A stretch of 64,000 bases of DNA from Chryseobacterium sp. CH25 (GCF_004119455.1 NZ_NRQT01000004.1:124001-188000), one strand, 5' to 3'. Positions 1 through 10,879 are shown, counted from the stretch's first letter. Notes: generated by a model not told the origin, from the sequence alone. Made by a program: numbers and translations.

Positions 1-72
1 TAAAACAGGAAATATAGGGTGTATATCCTTTTTTCGTAGACTTTTATTATAGATTTTTTATATGGTAATGTT

Positions 73-1017
73 ATGGATTTAAATAGAATTAATAAAGAAC
101 TTAGAGCGAGTATGGAAAGCGTTCCGTATTCACTGGAACTCGATGAAAATTTATTTTTGAATGCTCCCGAAGAAGTTCAGAAGGAAAGGATGGAATTTAT
201 AAAAAACCATCCTGTTCAGCAACCGGATCATATTAAGGTGAAAGATATTTTTATTTCAAGTTCAGTGGATGATGAGAAAATACGTTTACATATTTATCAG
301 CCAGAAAAATTTGACAGAAATAAAACTCTGGTTTATTTTCATGGTGGCGGCTATGTTTTTGGTTTGCCGGAGCAGGTTGATATCCAGATGTTTGAAATAG
401 CAGATAGATTGAAAGCAACTATTATATCAGTAGATTACAGACTGGCTCCTCAACATCCTTTTCCTGTTCCTGTTTTGGATGGTTTTGATGCGCTGAAATG
501 GGTAATTGATAATGGCGGCACTCAATTGGGGATTGTTCCTGAAAACCTTACCATTTCCGGGGCAAGCGCTGGAGGACATTTGGCTGCATCAGTCACCCAA
601 ATGGCTGTAGATCAGAATATCAACAATATAAAGCATCAGTTTCTATTATATCCGGTTATTCATAATGGATTGAATAGCCCTTCTATGCAGGAATTTACAG
701 ATTCACCGTTATGGAACAGAAGATATGCTGAAATAGCATGGCAGCATTTTCTGGGGAAAGAGAATAAAGATAAAAGTGTTACCTATTCGGATCTGACGCA
801 TTATCGTAATTTTGCTAGGCTGCCTCAAACTACGATTGTGGCTTGTGAGCTTGATCCTTTAAGAGATGAAGGGATTGAATACTCTCAGTTATTATATCAG
901 GCTGGAGTTGCTACAGAGTTGTGGGTGATTCCTGGAGCAGTCCATGTATTTGATCTTTTTGAATGTCCTTTAACAGATGAATACAAAGAGTTTTTGATGA
1001 ATAAATTATTTAAATAA
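73..1017 (+). CDS. Alpha/beta hydrolase, HSL-type esterase
   Basis: This 314-residue protein is a cytoplasmic carboxylesterase/lipase of the hormone-sensitive-lipase (alpha/beta hydrolase 3) family. The oxyanion-hole motif HGGGYVFG lies near residue 90, and the nucleophile elbow GASAGG near residue 165. The remaining triad members are likely Asp in ELDPLRDEG and His in GAVHVFDLF near the C-terminus. There is no signal peptide. Family members hydrolyse short-chain acyl esters; the substrate cannot be read from sequence. It ends 12 nt before the next gene and is probably cotranscribed with it. The first 72 bases of the window hold no recognisable gene. Confidence 0.88.
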   Translation: MDLNRINKELRASMESVPYSLELDENLFLNAPEEVQKERMEFIKNHPVQQPDHIKVKDIFISSSVDDEKIRLHIYQPEKFDRNKTLVYFHGGGYVFGLPEQVDIQMFEIADRLKATIISVDYRLAPQHPFPVPVLDGFDALKWVIDNGGTQLGIVPENLTISGASAGGHLAASVTQMAVDQNINNIKHQFLLYPVIHNGLNSPSMQEFTDSPLWNRRYAEIAWQHFLGKENKDKSVTYSDLTHYRNFARLPQTTIVACELDPLRDEGIEYSQLLYQAGVATELWVIPGAVHVFDLFECPLTDEYKEFLMNKLFK

Positions 1018-1029
1018 GAATAAAAACAA

Positions 1030-1596
1030 ATGAATTTAAGAGAAAAAAGACCGGCTTTAATCCTAATAGATATTCAAAAAGGATTTCTTGATGAAGACTA
1101 TTGGGGTGGAAACAGAAATAATAAAGATGCAGAAGTAATAAGCGGAAAAATACTGAAACAATGGCGGGAACTGAATTTACCAATATTTCACATTAGACAT
1201 AGCTCAACCAATCCTCAATCTAAATTGCATGAGACTGATCCTGGATTTGAATTTAATGAATATGTCTTACCTCAGCATGGCGAAGATATTATTACTAAAA
1301 ATGTAAACAGTGCTTTTATCGGAACAGACCTGAAGGAAAGACTGGATGATCAGAACATAAATACTTTGGTTATATTAGGAATTACCACCAATCACTGTGT
1401 CTCTACAACAACAAGAATGGCTGGGAATTTTGGATATGAAACCTATGTTATTTCGGATGCCACTGCAGCATTTGACAGGGTAGGAATACAGGGAGAAAAA
1501 TATGATGCGGAATTGGTTCACCTCATGGCATTAGCTAATCTAAATGAGGAATTTGCTACGGTTCTGAATGCGGAAGAATTATTAAAAAAACTGTAA
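1030..1596 (+). CDS. Isochorismatase-family cysteine hydrolase
   Basis: This 188-residue protein belongs to the isochorismatase-like cysteine hydrolase superfamily, whose members hydrolyse amides, imides or isochorismate. The catalytic Asp lies in LILIDIQKGF near residue 14. The conserved Lys is probably in IITKNVNSAF, and the nucleophilic Cys in GITTNHCVSTT near residue 122. Length is typical. No signal peptide is seen. It follows the esterase by 12 nt and is followed by a hairpin terminator, so the two form a small hydrolase operon. Whether the substrate is a nicotinamide-like amide or something else is not decidable here; real isochorismatase activity in siderophore synthesis is unlikely, because no siderophore genes are nearby. 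Confidence 0.87.
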   Translation: MNLREKRPALILIDIQKGFLDEDYWGGNRNNKDAEVISGKILKQWRELNLPIFHIRHSSTNPQSKLHETDPGFEFNEYVLPQHGEDIITKNVNSAFIGTDLKERLDDQNINTLVILGITTNHCVSTTTRMAGNFGYETYVISDATAAFDRVGIQGEKYDAELVHLMALANLNEEFATVLNAEELLKKL

Positions 1597-1620
1597 AAGC
1601 GCTGAATTTCTTAAAGTTTT

Positions 1621-1647
1621 AAAACTGTCATATTGGTGGCAGTTTTT
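1621..1647 (+). terminator. Rho-independent terminator of the hydrolase pair
   Basis: A 10-bp stem (AAAACTGTCA with TGGCAGTTTT, one G-U pair) with a 6-nt loop is followed by a T-rich stretch, 25 nt after the cysteine hydrolase stop codon. Confidence 0.7.
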
Positions 1648-1761
1648 ACTTTTTCATAAAGAAAAAGATTTTTCACTTGAATTTTTTACCATTCACAGGT
1701 TATATTCAGAGCGAAATTTAAGATAATTTTAATTCACTCAATGGTCCTGAGATCTTTGTTA

Positions 1762-1769
1762 TATCTTTG
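1762..1769 (+). promoter_or_regulatory. Candidate -7 element for the sensor kinase
   Basis: TATCTTTG matches the Bacteroidota -7 consensus TAnnTTTG. No TTG sits at the expected -33 distance. Transcription would start near 1774 and give a leader of about 80 nt. That leader contains CCACAAAA (about 1784-1791) and TTTTGTGG (1839-1846), which could pair just before the start codon. Confidence 0.4.
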
Positions 1770-1855
1770 CAAACTAATAATTTATCCACAAAAAAGATCG
1801 TGAAAATATAGGCTTTACTTCAGGTATTGCCGGGTTTTCTTTTGTGGAAATAAAG

Positions 1856-3450
1856 ATGCAGAAGAAATTGAGTATTAATTTTAAACACGCCTTATCCCGA
1901 AAATCTATTTATGTTGCTGCACTATCCACCTGCTTAATTGCAGTAGTGGCTTTTGCTGTTTTAAGTCATTTAATTGCAGAAGATAACCGTAAGAATAATG
2001 AAGATTTTGCGAAAAAAACCTTTTTCAGGAAATATGAATCCGTAGAAAGTGAATTCAGGAATATTGAAGATTATCAGTACCTGCTTCGTGAGCTGATCCA
2101 AAAAGACGGATTGAAAAACTATAGAGATTATTCTTTGGTTTTGAATGATTTAAATAAAAAAAGAAACCTCTTAACCTACAGTTGGTATTATTACGACAAT
2201 AATAAAACAGGGAAATACGAAAGTAATAATCCTTTGTCCAGTGTTTTCAAAGACAGGAATAATGAAAAAGGGTCTGTTGCTATAAAAAATACAGGTTCCG
2301 GGCATTTTAAAGATCTTTTAATAAGTCGTAAAGACAGTATGTTCTGGGTAAGTTATGATTCTCTTGTGTTACCTCAGAAAAATGTTCTGTATTATGGCTC
2401 TACCGTAAGCCTGGATGATCTTCATCAATATTTTACCAATGTAGATAAAAGTTCCAATACCTATGCTTATGTCTTTACCAAAGAAGGCATCTGTATTACC
2501 CATCCTGAAAAAAAGTACATCGGGAAGAATGTTTCAATTTTACAGATATTAAAGCAAAAGATACTTTGTGTAATACAGTAAAAGCAGGGTATACAGAAGG
2601 ACTTGCCAATTCAGAATATCTGGCGATGGAAGTTACCCGATTTATAAAACCTCTGAAAACGGATAATTTTGATGGGTATGCAGTGGTTAATTATGTCAAC
2701 TTTATTACAGATGAGAATATCAATAAAGTAAAAGCGTATACGGTGTATATATTTCTGGCTGCCTTGTTTATGATTGTTACTGTTTTTATTCTGTTTCAGC
2801 GGTCTACCAGTATGGCTTATAAGGAAAAAGAAAAAATACAGTCTGAAAAAAATCTTCTGTTGATTGAAAATGAGAAAATGCACAAAGCTGAAGTAATTAA
2901 CCAGCTGCAGCAGCTCAAGAATAATATCAATCCACATTTTCTGTTCAATTCTCTGAACTCTTTATATATGTTGATTGGAATTAATAAAGAGAACGCTCAG
3001 AAATTTACGATGAACCTTTCCAAGATCTACAGGTATCTGATTGTTCCGCCAAAGGAAAATATTGTGCCTGTTTCCAAAGAAATTGATTTTATTCAGAAAT
3101 ATATGGAGCTTCTGAAAAGCAGGTTTGATGAGGAGTTGGTTTTCCAGCTTATTATAAAAGATACTGAAAGTTTAAAGAAAAGAATTCCTTACTTATCCCT
3201 TCAGATTGTAACGGAAAATGCTATAAAACATAATGTTGCGACCATAGATCAACCTCTGGAAATTACAATAGAAGTAGAAGAGAAAGGGATCACGGTAAAG
3301 AATACCTATCAGCCCAAAACGGAAGGTGTACAGGGAGAAAAATTCGGAATTGACTATTTGAATCAGGTTTATGAGTATTTTAGAGAAAATCCGCTTCATA
3401 TTTCTGTAGATGGTGAAAACTTTATATGTTTTTTGCCATTAATGAAATAA
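1856..3450 (+). pseudogene. LytS-type sensor histidine kinase, split by a 1-nt frameshift
   Basis: This is a membrane sensor kinase of the LytS/YpdA His_kinase family. Residues 1-40 hold a transmembrane helix, followed by an extracytoplasmic Cache/PDC-like domain, a second helix (AALFMIVTVFILF), the phospho-acceptor motif NPHFLFNSLN, and a HATPase domain (QIVTENAIKHN and a late GxxYLNQVY). The reading frame breaks at the TTT at 2532-2534. The first frame stops at 2581 and the second is open from before 2566. One extra T restores GKNVFNFTDIK and a 531-residue protein, so a base-calling error is likely. The ATG at 1856 is preferred over the in-frame GTG at 1844. Its probable partner is the LytTR regulator at 10892, on the far side of the protease-SusCD operon. 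Confidence 0.85.
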
Positions 3451-3524
3451 AATGGAAAAATCCATTCACTCCCGAATAATGACCTTTCACTCCCTAAAAC
3501 ACCCTATATAATTCACTATACCTA

Positions 3525-3532
3525 TAGCTTTG
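3525..3532 (+). promoter_or_regulatory. Candidate -7 element for the protease-SusCD operon
   Basis: TAGCTTTG fits TAnnTTTG exactly and lies 31 nt before the ATG at 3564. No TTG is present at the -33 position, which would suit a promoter that needs an activator, possibly the LytTR regulator. That last point is inference. Confidence 0.5.
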
Positions 3533-3563
3533 CCAACTGAAACTAAGATATTTACTATTTGGA

Positions 3564-6149
3564 ATGAATCGGACTATTTTAATGAAGAATTACAGACTTG
3601 CGCTGTATCTGGGATTAGCTATGGCATCGCCGGCTGTTCTGGCACAGAAAAAAGATACTGTAAAAACGACCAAGGACAAAACTGAAAAAGCAGATCTTTC
3701 ATCATCAAAGAAAACAAAGAAAATTGACGAACTGATTAAGAAAGGAACGTATAAAAAAGGAATCTTCAATACCATTCAGGTAAAAACAGATCTTTATTTT
3801 GAAATTCCGGACAGCTTAATGGGACGCCAGTTTTTGGTAGTGAACAAGCTGTCTCAGGTACCATTACAGGTAAATGAGGCTGGTCTGAACAAGGGAATGA
3901 ATTATGAAAATAAAATTATTTCTTTTTATAAAGACAGCGTTGCCAAAAAAGTGTGGGTAAGAACTTCTGAAGCTAAGGTATCTTCTCCTAAAAATGATGC
4001 CATTACAAAATCTGTTAAAGATAACTTTTCAGGATCTGTCATTGAAGTTTTTGATATTGAAGCTCAAAACAGTGACTCTACTTCGGTAGCCATTAAAGTG
4101 AATAAGGTTTTTGACGGAAATCAGAAAAGCTTTAATGATGTGTTGGCGAATGTTGGCCTTGGCGGATCAGTAAAATCAAGTCTTTCCTTTATTGAAGGAG
4201 TAAAAACATTCCCTGAAAACCTTGTGGTTAAATCTCAGTTAAGCACTTCAGTGAATGAAGGTGGAGTAGATTTACCGGTAACATTGGGAGTAACCAGCAA
4301 CCTTGTATTGCTTCCTAAAGTTCCTATGAAACCAAGAATTGCAGATGCAAGAGTAGGATTTTTCAGCGAAAAGCACTGGTCTTTTAACGATCAGCAGCAG
4401 AAAATGGATGAGAAATTTTTCATCACCCGTTGGAATCTGGAGCCTAAAGATGAAGACAAAGAAAAATATCTGAGAGGTGAACTGGTAGAACCTAAAAAAC
4501 AGATTGTTTATTATATAGATCCTTCAACACCAAAACAATGGCGTGAGAAAATCATTGCAGGAGTTCATGACTGGCAGGTTGCTTTTGAGCAGGCTGGTTT
4601 CAAGAATGCAGTGATTGCTAAGATGCCGGATGAGAAAGATGAAGATTTCGATATTGATGATGTAAGGTATTCTGTGATTACTTATGCGGCTTCTCCGAAA
4701 TCTAATGCGATGGGACCTTCAGTGGTAGACCCGAGAAGTGGTGAGATCATTGAAGCAGATATCATCTGGTGGCATAATGTAATGACTTCTCTTCAGGAAT
4801 GGATGAGAATTCAGATAGGACCTATCGATTCCAGAGCAAGAGGAAATAAATTCAGTGATGAATATATGGGTGAGGCTATTCGTTTTGTATCCTCTCATGA
4901 AGTAGGGCATACTTTCGGATTGAAGCACAATATGGGATCTTCCTTTGCATTTCCTGTAGAATCTCTTCGTTCTAAAGAGTTTACAGATAAAATGGGAGGA
5001 ACTGCACCTTCTATCATGGATTACGCACGTTACAACTACGTAGCACAGCCGGAAGACGGAGTTACAGCCATCACTCCAAAGATCGGAATCTATGATAAAC
5101 ATGCTATTGAATGGGGGTACCGTTGGTATCCGGATGAATTTGTTGAGAAAAAAGCATTAAAAAATCTGATCGATAAGCACGAAGATGATCCTTTGTATTT
5201 CTATGGTGAGCAACAGAGCTACCTTGAAACCATAGATCCTCGCTCGCAGTCGGAAGATTTGGGTGATGATGCGATGAAAGCCAGCGAATACGGAATGAAA
5301 AACCTGAAAGTGGTTGCCAATAATCTTTTAAAATGGACGTATGAAGACGGTAAAGATTATACGGATGCAGGTAAATTATATATGGGTGTAATTGGACAGT
5401 GGGATTTGTATACAGGTCATGTAATGGCAAATGTAGGTGGAATCTATCTGAACAATACCGTTTTTGGAAACAAGAAAAAAGCCTATGAAGCAGTTCCTGC
5501 TGAAACCCAGAGAAGAGCGGTTGATTATTTGGTTAAAAATTCAATCCACCTTCCGGAATGGTTATTCTTTAATCCGATTACTGAGAAAACATATTCGGTG
5601 AAAAATTCACCAATGGGACCGTTTGAACAGACGCCATATACCCTGGCGAGAGGAATGCAGTATGCCAATATCTATTCCCTGTTTATGGACGACAGATTGC
5701 TTAGACTTCTTGAGAACGAGTTAAAGCATGAAGTTTCAGGTTCCAAAGAGGAAATTTATACCGTTGAAAACCTGTTTGAACAGGTGAGAACAGCTATTTT
5801 TAATAAGAAAGGAAGCCTCACGATGCTTGAGAAAATGGCGCAGAAAAATTACGTGGATGCATTGATTGTTTCGGTGAACAAATTATTCGAAAAAACAGCC
5901 GTAAAAACATTGAAAACAGATCAGACATTAAATATGCCAATGATCTGCAACTATCATGAAGAAGGTAAAAACCTAAGAAACATCAATTATTCATCCATGA
6001 AGAGAGTGTCTGAAGTTACGACGTATAAGAGAGCAGAACTGCAGAAAGTTCTGAATATACTGAACAACACCAGATACAGAGGTGATGACGCTTCAAGAGC
6101 GCATTATACAGACTTAATTATTCGTATTGAAGAGGCTTTAAACAAATAA
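3564..6149 (+). CDS. Secreted zinc-dependent metalloprotease (DUF5117/DUF5118 type)
   Basis: This is an 861-residue exported metzincin-like protease of the DUF5118-DUF5117-DUF4953 architecture that is common in Bacteroidota. The N-terminus carries a signal peptide ending in AVLAQ. An in-frame ATG at 3582 gives a shorter, equally good signal sequence. The zinc site HEVGHTFGLKH (HExxHxxGxxH) is near residue 448, and the Met-turn SIMDYAR follows about 40 residues later. It probably digests proteins or peptides in the periplasm or at the cell surface. Only 6 nt separate it from the SusC gene, so protease, SusC and SusD form one operon whose likely job is to cleave and import peptides. The actual substrate is unknown. 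Confidence 0.9.
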   Translation: MNRTILMKNYRLALYLGLAMASPAVLAQKKDTVKTTKDKTEKADLSSSKKTKKIDELIKKGTYKKGIFNTIQVKTDLYFEIPDSLMGRQFLVVNKLSQVPLQVNEAGLNKGMNYENKIISFYKDSVAKKVWVRTSEAKVSSPKNDAITKSVKDNFSGSVIEVFDIEAQNSDSTSVAIKVNKVFDGNQKSFNDVLANVGLGGSVKSSLSFIEGVKTFPENLVVKSQLSTSVNEGGVDLPVTLGVTSNLVLLPKVPMKPRIADARVGFFSEKHWSFNDQQQKMDEKFFITRWNLEPKDEDKEKYLRGELVEPKKQIVYYIDPSTPKQWREKIIAGVHDWQVAFEQAGFKNAVIAKMPDEKDEDFDIDDVRYSVITYAASPKSNAMGPSVVDPRSGEIIEADIIWWHNVMTSLQEWMRIQIGPIDSRARGNKFSDEYMGEAIRFVSSHEVGHTFGLKHNMGSSFAFPVESLRSKEFTDKMGGTAPSIMDYARYNYVAQPEDGVTAITPKIGIYDKHAIEWGYRWYPDEFVEKKALKNLIDKHEDDPLYFYGEQQSYLETIDPRSQSEDLGDDAMKASEYGMKNLKVVANNLLKWTYEDGKDYTDAGKLYMGVIGQWDLYTGHVMANVGGIYLNNTVFGNKKKAYEAVPAETQRRAVDYLVKNSIHLPEWLFFNPITEKTYSVKNSPMGPFEQTPYTLARGMQYANIYSLFMDDRLLRLLENELKHEVSGSKEEIYTVENLFEQVRTAIFNKKGSLTMLEKMAQKNYVDALIVSVNKLFEKTAVKTLKTDQTLNMPMICNYHEEGKNLRNINYSSMKRVSEVTTYKRAELQKVLNILNNTRYRGDDASRAHYTDLIIRIEEALNK

Positions 6150-6155
6150 ACAGCA

Positions 6156-9100
6156 ATGAAAAAAACTCTAATCCTTTTACCTCTTTTAGCTGCCCAGGTT
6201 GCGTTGGCTCAGGAAAAAAAGACCATTACAGGAAAGATAGAAGACGGTAATACTTCCAGCGTAATTGCAGGAGCATCCATAAAAATAGAAGCTCAGTCGG
6301 TTTCTACGAAAACCGATTTGGATGGCATTATCGAAAGTGTATCAGTAGGTACAGTAGCCGATAAAGACGGAAAATTTATATTGGAAATTCCGGTAGGTAC
6401 GAAATCTATCATGGTAAGTTTTCCAGGGTATGAATCCCGCACTATTCTGATCAATGAAGATAAAACCAATTATACCGTAAGACTGGTTCCTGAAGTTTCA
6501 GATAAAAACAAAATTCAGGAAGTTATCATTACCGGATATCAGAAGATTGAAAAACGTAAGCAGACCTCTGCAGTTGCTACAGTAAAAATGGATAATATCA
6601 ACCAGGCCGGGGTAGCGAGTGTAGACCAGATGCTATCCGGACAGATTGCCGGGGTAGTGGTGACTCCGGAAACGGGATCTCCAGGTGGACCTGCAAAAAT
6701 CAGAATCCGTGGAACAGCTTCTTTGTCTGGCCCACAGGATCCGCTATGGGTAATTGATGGTCTTCCATTAGAAGGAAACGATGTGCCTAACTTCAGTGAT
6801 AAAGATAATATCGATCAGCTTCAGAACTTCTCCATTGCAGGACTGAACCCGAATGATATTGAAGATATTACCATTCTGAAAGATGCTGCTGCAACGGCAA
6901 TTTATGGAGCAAGAGCAGCTAACGGGGTAATTTCCATCACGACGAAAAAAGGAAAGAAAGGAACGATGAGAGTCAATTTCTCTGCAGATACTTTCGTAAC
7001 AGCCCGTCCTGATTTTGAAAAATTAAACCTGATGAATGCATCAGAAAAAGTAGATCTTGAATTAATGCTTGCCAAGCGTGCAGATCTTACTTACCGTGCA
7101 GATAAAGGGGAGGTGATGAGAATTTTAACTCAAAACAACCAGCTTAATGATTTTAGAAAGGGTGGTCTTGATGCTTTAACTCCATTAACGCTTAATCAAA
7201 TCAATGGATTAAGAAATAATACAACCGATTGGGGAAAACTGCTGTACAGAAATGCCATCAATAAACAATATGGGGTAAGTATTTCCGGAGGTGGAGAAAC
7301 TTCAGATTACTACTTCTCCTTAGGGTATTATGATGAAGAGGGAACCACTATTGGTACAGGGTTTAAGCGTTATAACCTTACTTTAAAGAATAATTATAAG
7401 TTAAGTGATAAGTTAACGGCTGGGATCTCTGTTTTCGGGACTCAGAGTGAGAAAGAATCATTTATGACGGATGCAGATGCTGCTGCAAGCCCGATTAATT
7501 ATTCAAGAAATGCCAATCCGTACATGAATCCGTTCAATCCGGATGGAAGCTACAGATATGATAAAGATATTGATGGTTTTGCAGATACTTATGTTCCTTT
7601 CAACTTCCTTGAAGAAAGACAGAATACAAGTTATACCTTGAAAAACCATTCCTTAAAGGCTATTTTAGACTTAGAATATAAAGTTTCAAAAAACCTGAAA
7701 TTCACGTCTCAATTAGGAATTCAGTATGATACCAACAAGACGGAAAAATATGCCGGACAAGAGACCTATTTTACCAGAAAAATGAAGGAAGGTACCCGTT
7801 ATTATAAAGATGGCGGATATAAATATTTCCTTCCTGCAGGAGACATCAAGCAAAACTGGGATAATGATTTCTTCCAATACAACTGGAAATTACAGGGAAC
7901 TTATAACACCAAAATCAATTCTGTACATGAAATTGATTTGATGGCAGGAACAGAGCTTCGTAAGACAGAAGATAATACCACGCTTACAAGAGCTTTTGGG
8001 TATAATAAAAATACAAGAACCGCTACTCCTATTGCGTTCCCAAGTGCCAATTTTGCTGCTGAAAAGAAGTATGAAACTTACCGTGAAATGCCGCCGGTAG
8101 AGAATGCTTATGCCTCTATGTTTGCTACTGCTTCCTATACTTACGATCAGAAATATACTTTCTTCGGAAGTGTAAGATACGATGGTACCAATTTATTTGG
8201 GGTAAACAAAAAGTATAAATATCTTCCGATATGGGCTGTTTCCGGTTCATGGCTGGTAACGAAGGAGAACTTTATTCAGAATATCACTCCTGTTTCTAAC
8301 CTTAGGCTGAGAGCTTCTTATGGTCTTCAGGGAAATATTGACCGTAATACTTCACCATTCTTTATTGGTGAATACAATTATACCAATATTCTTCCGGGAA
8401 TGAGAGAAGATGTAATCAACGTGATCAGCCCGCCAAATGATAAACTTCGTTGGGAAAAAACAACCAACGTGAACTTTGGTCTTGATCTGGGATTATTCAA
8501 AAACCGTATCAACCTTACTGCCGATGTGTACAGTAGAAAAGGAACAGATATGATCAGTATGAAAGAAACTCCGCTTGAGTCAGGATTTGAATATACGATG
8601 ATGAACTGGGGAAGTCTTACCAATAAAGGTTTTGAATTGGCTTTATCTACCAGAAATATCGACAACGAAAACTTTAAGTGGTCTACAACCATCAACTTTG
8701 CCCACAACAAGAGTAATGTATTAAGTGAGCAGCCTCGTGACAATGCGTTTCTTCCATCCAGAGAAGGGCTTCCTGTAAATGCAGTGTTTGCTTTAAAAAC
8801 TGCTGGAATGGATGCCTATGGGAACCCATTGTTCTGGAAAGGAAATGAAAAAGTATCTGCTGAAGAATTCTTTAAGCTTTTTGATGTATATGCAGACTTC
8901 CTTCCGGGGCAGTTCGTAGATACAAAATTAACCAATGAGGAGATGAGAAACCTGTTTACGTATGTAGGAGACAGAGATCCTAAGTTTACAGGAGGTATCA
9001 TCAATAACTTTAAGGTGAAGAATTTTGACCTTACTATTGCTGCAACATTCAACTTTAAACAGACCGTGATGCGTAGCCCGTCTTACAGAGGAATGGAGCT

Positions 9101-9488
9101 GGATAGAGGAAGAAATTACACAAGAGATATTTACGAAGCAGGAGGTGCTTTGCCAGGAATTACAAGTCCGGATATGGATGCAAATCCAAATGGATGGATG
9201 GCTAATAAGTGGTTTGCGGGTAACCGTTCCAATACTTACGGATTGCTTGATATATGGGCTAAAGAAGTAAGTTATCTGAGAATAAGCAGTATTCGTCTTG
9301 GGTATACATTACCAAAAGAATTTACGGTTCCTATGGGAATCAACAGTCTTAGATTAAGTGTGGAAGGACGTAACCTGTTTGTATTCAGTAATGGGTACAA
9401 AGGATTCTTTGATCCGGAAACGTATGGTAATATTTATGCACAGCCTATTGCGAAATCGGTTACAGTAGGATTTAATGTTTCTTTTTAA
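6156..9488 (+). CDS. SusC/RagA-family TonB-dependent outer membrane transporter
   Basis: This 1110-residue outer-membrane transporter begins with a signal peptide ending in VALAQ. A CarboxypepD_reg-like beta-sandwich follows (about residues 22-110). It carries an unusual insertion (SSVIAGASIKIE...VGTVADKDGKF). Next comes the TonB plug starting near IQEVIITGYQ, with the typical LKDAAATAIYGARAANGVI segment. A long beta-barrel ends in VTVGFNVSF with a C-terminal Phe. SusC proteins pair with a SusD lipoprotein to import oligomeric nutrients using TonB energy. Its partner starts 12 nt downstream, and the protease upstream makes peptides the most likely cargo. That last step is inference. Confidence 0.94.
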   Translation: MKKTLILLPLLAAQVALAQEKKTITGKIEDGNTSSVIAGASIKIEAQSVSTKTDLDGIIESVSVGTVADKDGKFILEIPVGTKSIMVSFPGYESRTILINEDKTNYTVRLVPEVSDKNKIQEVIITGYQKIEKRKQTSAVATVKMDNINQAGVASVDQMLSGQIAGVVVTPETGSPGGPAKIRIRGTASLSGPQDPLWVIDGLPLEGNDVPNFSDKDNIDQLQNFSIAGLNPNDIEDITILKDAAATAIYGARAANGVISITTKKGKKGTMRVNFSADTFVTARPDFEKLNLMNASEKVDLELMLAKRADLTYRADKGEVMRILTQNNQLNDFRKGGLDALTPLTLNQINGLRNNTTDWGKLLYRNAINKQYGVSISGGGETSDYYFSLGYYDEEGTTIGTGFKRYNLTLKNNYKLSDKLTAGISVFGTQSEKESFMTDADAAASPINYSRNANPYMNPFNPDGSYRYDKDIDGFADTYVPFNFLEERQNTSYTLKNHSLKAILDLEYKVSKNLKFTSQLGIQYDTNKTEKYAGQETYFTRKMKEGTRYYKDGGYKYFLPAGDIKQNWDNDFFQYNWKLQGTYNTKINSVHEIDLMAGTELRKTEDNTTLTRAFGYNKNTRTATPIAFPSANFAAEKKYETYREMPPVENAYASMFATASYTYDQKYTFFGSVRYDGTNLFGVNKKYKYLPIWAVSGSWLVTKENFIQNITPVSNLRLRASYGLQGNIDRNTSPFFIGEYNYTNILPGMREDVINVISPPNDKLRWEKTTNVNFGLDLGLFKNRINLTADVYSRKGTDMISMKETPLESGFEYTMMNWGSLTNKGFELALSTRNIDNENFKWSTTINFAHNKSNVLSEQPRDNAFLPSREGLPVNAVFALKTAGMDAYGNPLFWKGNEKVSAEEFFKLFDVYADFLPGQFVDTKLTNEEMRNLFTYVGDRDPKFTGGIINNFKVKNFDLTIAATFNFKQTVMRSPSYRGMELDRGRNYTRDIYEAGGALPGITSPDMDANPNGWMANKWFAGNRSNTYGLLDIWAKEVSYLRISSIRLGYTLPKEFTVPMGINSLRLSVEGRNLFVFSNGYKGFFDPETYGNIYAQPIAKSVTVGFNVSF

Positions 9489-9499
9489 AACTTGAAAAA

Positions 9500-10818
9500 A
9501 TGAAAAAAATAACAACTATTATAGCATTAGCCGTTATCAGCTTTACCACTGTAGGATGTGACAGATTTCTGGATATTCAGCCAGAAGGAAAAGTAATCCC
9601 AACTTCTGTTGAAGATTACCGTAAAGTTCTTACCTCAGCATATGCAAAATATCCTAATCACAAATCTTTATCAGTGCTTCGTACCGATGAGGTAAACATT
9701 AATGAAAATATAAATGAATTTAATGTATACCGAGAGGTTGCAATGTGGAAAGATGCAAACAATGACTCCGCAACTATAGAATTTCCATGGGTGAAGTTTT
9801 ATTCAGTGATTTTTATCTGAATCAGATTATTAATGAAGGAAGCAAAACAATGGCAGACTCTCCGGAAAAGAGACAGATTCTTGCTGAAGCCTATGCTTTG
9901 CGTGCTTACACCTATTTTGATTTGGTGAATCTGTATGCAAAGCCATATAACAGCGCTACAGCTTCTACAGACAGAGGAGTTCCTATAAGTCTTGAAATGG
10001 ATATTGAAGCAGTATTGAAGCCTTCCAGTGTACAGGCTGTTTATGACCTTATTCATGAAGATATGAAAAAAGCAGAAGGTCTTATGGTAGAGCAGAAGCA
10101 GACTGCCGGAATCAATTACAGATTCTCAAAGATTGCATTAACAGCTTTACAGGCAAGAACTGCTCTTTATCAAAATGACTGGAATAATGCGCTGTATTAT
10201 GCAGAACAGGCATTAGCGATAAAAGGAGATCTTGTTGATTTGAATACAAGCAGTACACTTCCTCATCATTATATGGCTGTAGAATCTATTATGGCTTTGG
10301 ATGATGCGTTTGACAGTGCTGCACAGAACTTATCTTTTGCGTCTTCTGAGCTGATGTCAAAATTCAATACGACTACAGATAAAAGATTTAAACTCTATTT
10401 TGAAAAAAATGGAAGCCAGTATAAAATCATTAAAAAGGGAAGTTCAGAATTTAAAGTATCCTTCAGAACTACTGAAATGTATTTCATAAAATCTGAAGCA
10501 CTTCTGAAGCTGAACAAACTTGATGAAGCAAAAGTAACCTTGTCCAAGGTTCTTAAAAACAGATATACTCCTGAAGGATATACTGCTGTTCAGAATACAA
10601 TAACACCTATGAATGCTGCAGATTTCATGACTTTTATCCTGGATGAAAGATCCAGAGAGTTTGCGGTAGAAGGACACAGATGGTTTGATCTGAGAAGAGC
10701 TAACCAGAAAGAAATTAAACATACCATTAACGGTAAGGACTATATTCTTCAGAAGAATGACCCGAGATATACAATAGAATATCCAATGAGTGCGAAGAAG
10801 AATAATCCTAATTTATAG
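9500..10818 (+). pseudogene. SusD/RagB-family nutrient-binding lipoprotein, split by a 1-nt frameshift
   Basis: This is the surface lipoprotein partner of the preceding SusC. It has a lipoprotein signal with Cys20 (FTTVGC) and the SusD start DRFLDIQPEGKVIP. TPR-like helices follow (AEAYALRAYTYFDLVNLYAKPY), and the RagB C-terminal signature ERSREFAVEGHRWFDLRR is present. The first frame stops at 9820. The second is open from before 9787. The break maps to a run of five T at 9810-9814. A sixth T gives WVKFYSVIFYLNQII and a continuous 439-residue protein. Both halves are well conserved, so sequencing error is more likely than real decay. It is the last gene of the operon, before a strong terminator. 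Confidence 0.88.
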
Positions 10819-10842
10819 AACACTTCATATTAACAACCCCTG

Positions 10843-10878
10843 AAACCGCTAGAATTTAACCGTTCTAGCGGTTTTTTT
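10843..10878 (+). terminator. Rho-independent terminator of the protease-SusCD operon
   Basis: A perfect stem (ACCGCTAGAA with TTCTAGCGGT) is followed by seven T. It lies 25 nt after the susD stop and immediately before the promoter element of the response regulator. Confidence 0.85.
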
Positions 10879-10879
10879 G

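Noticed and set aside
2500..2600. Programmed ribosomal frameshifting in the sensor kinase and others
   Set aside because: No slippery heptamer with a downstream structure is evident, and the same one-base contraction occurs in ten unrelated genes, so error is a better explanation.
5104..5430. Leftward ORFs within the metalloprotease gene (also 4719-5102)
   Set aside because: They lie antisense to a strongly conserved coding region and have no motif or start context.
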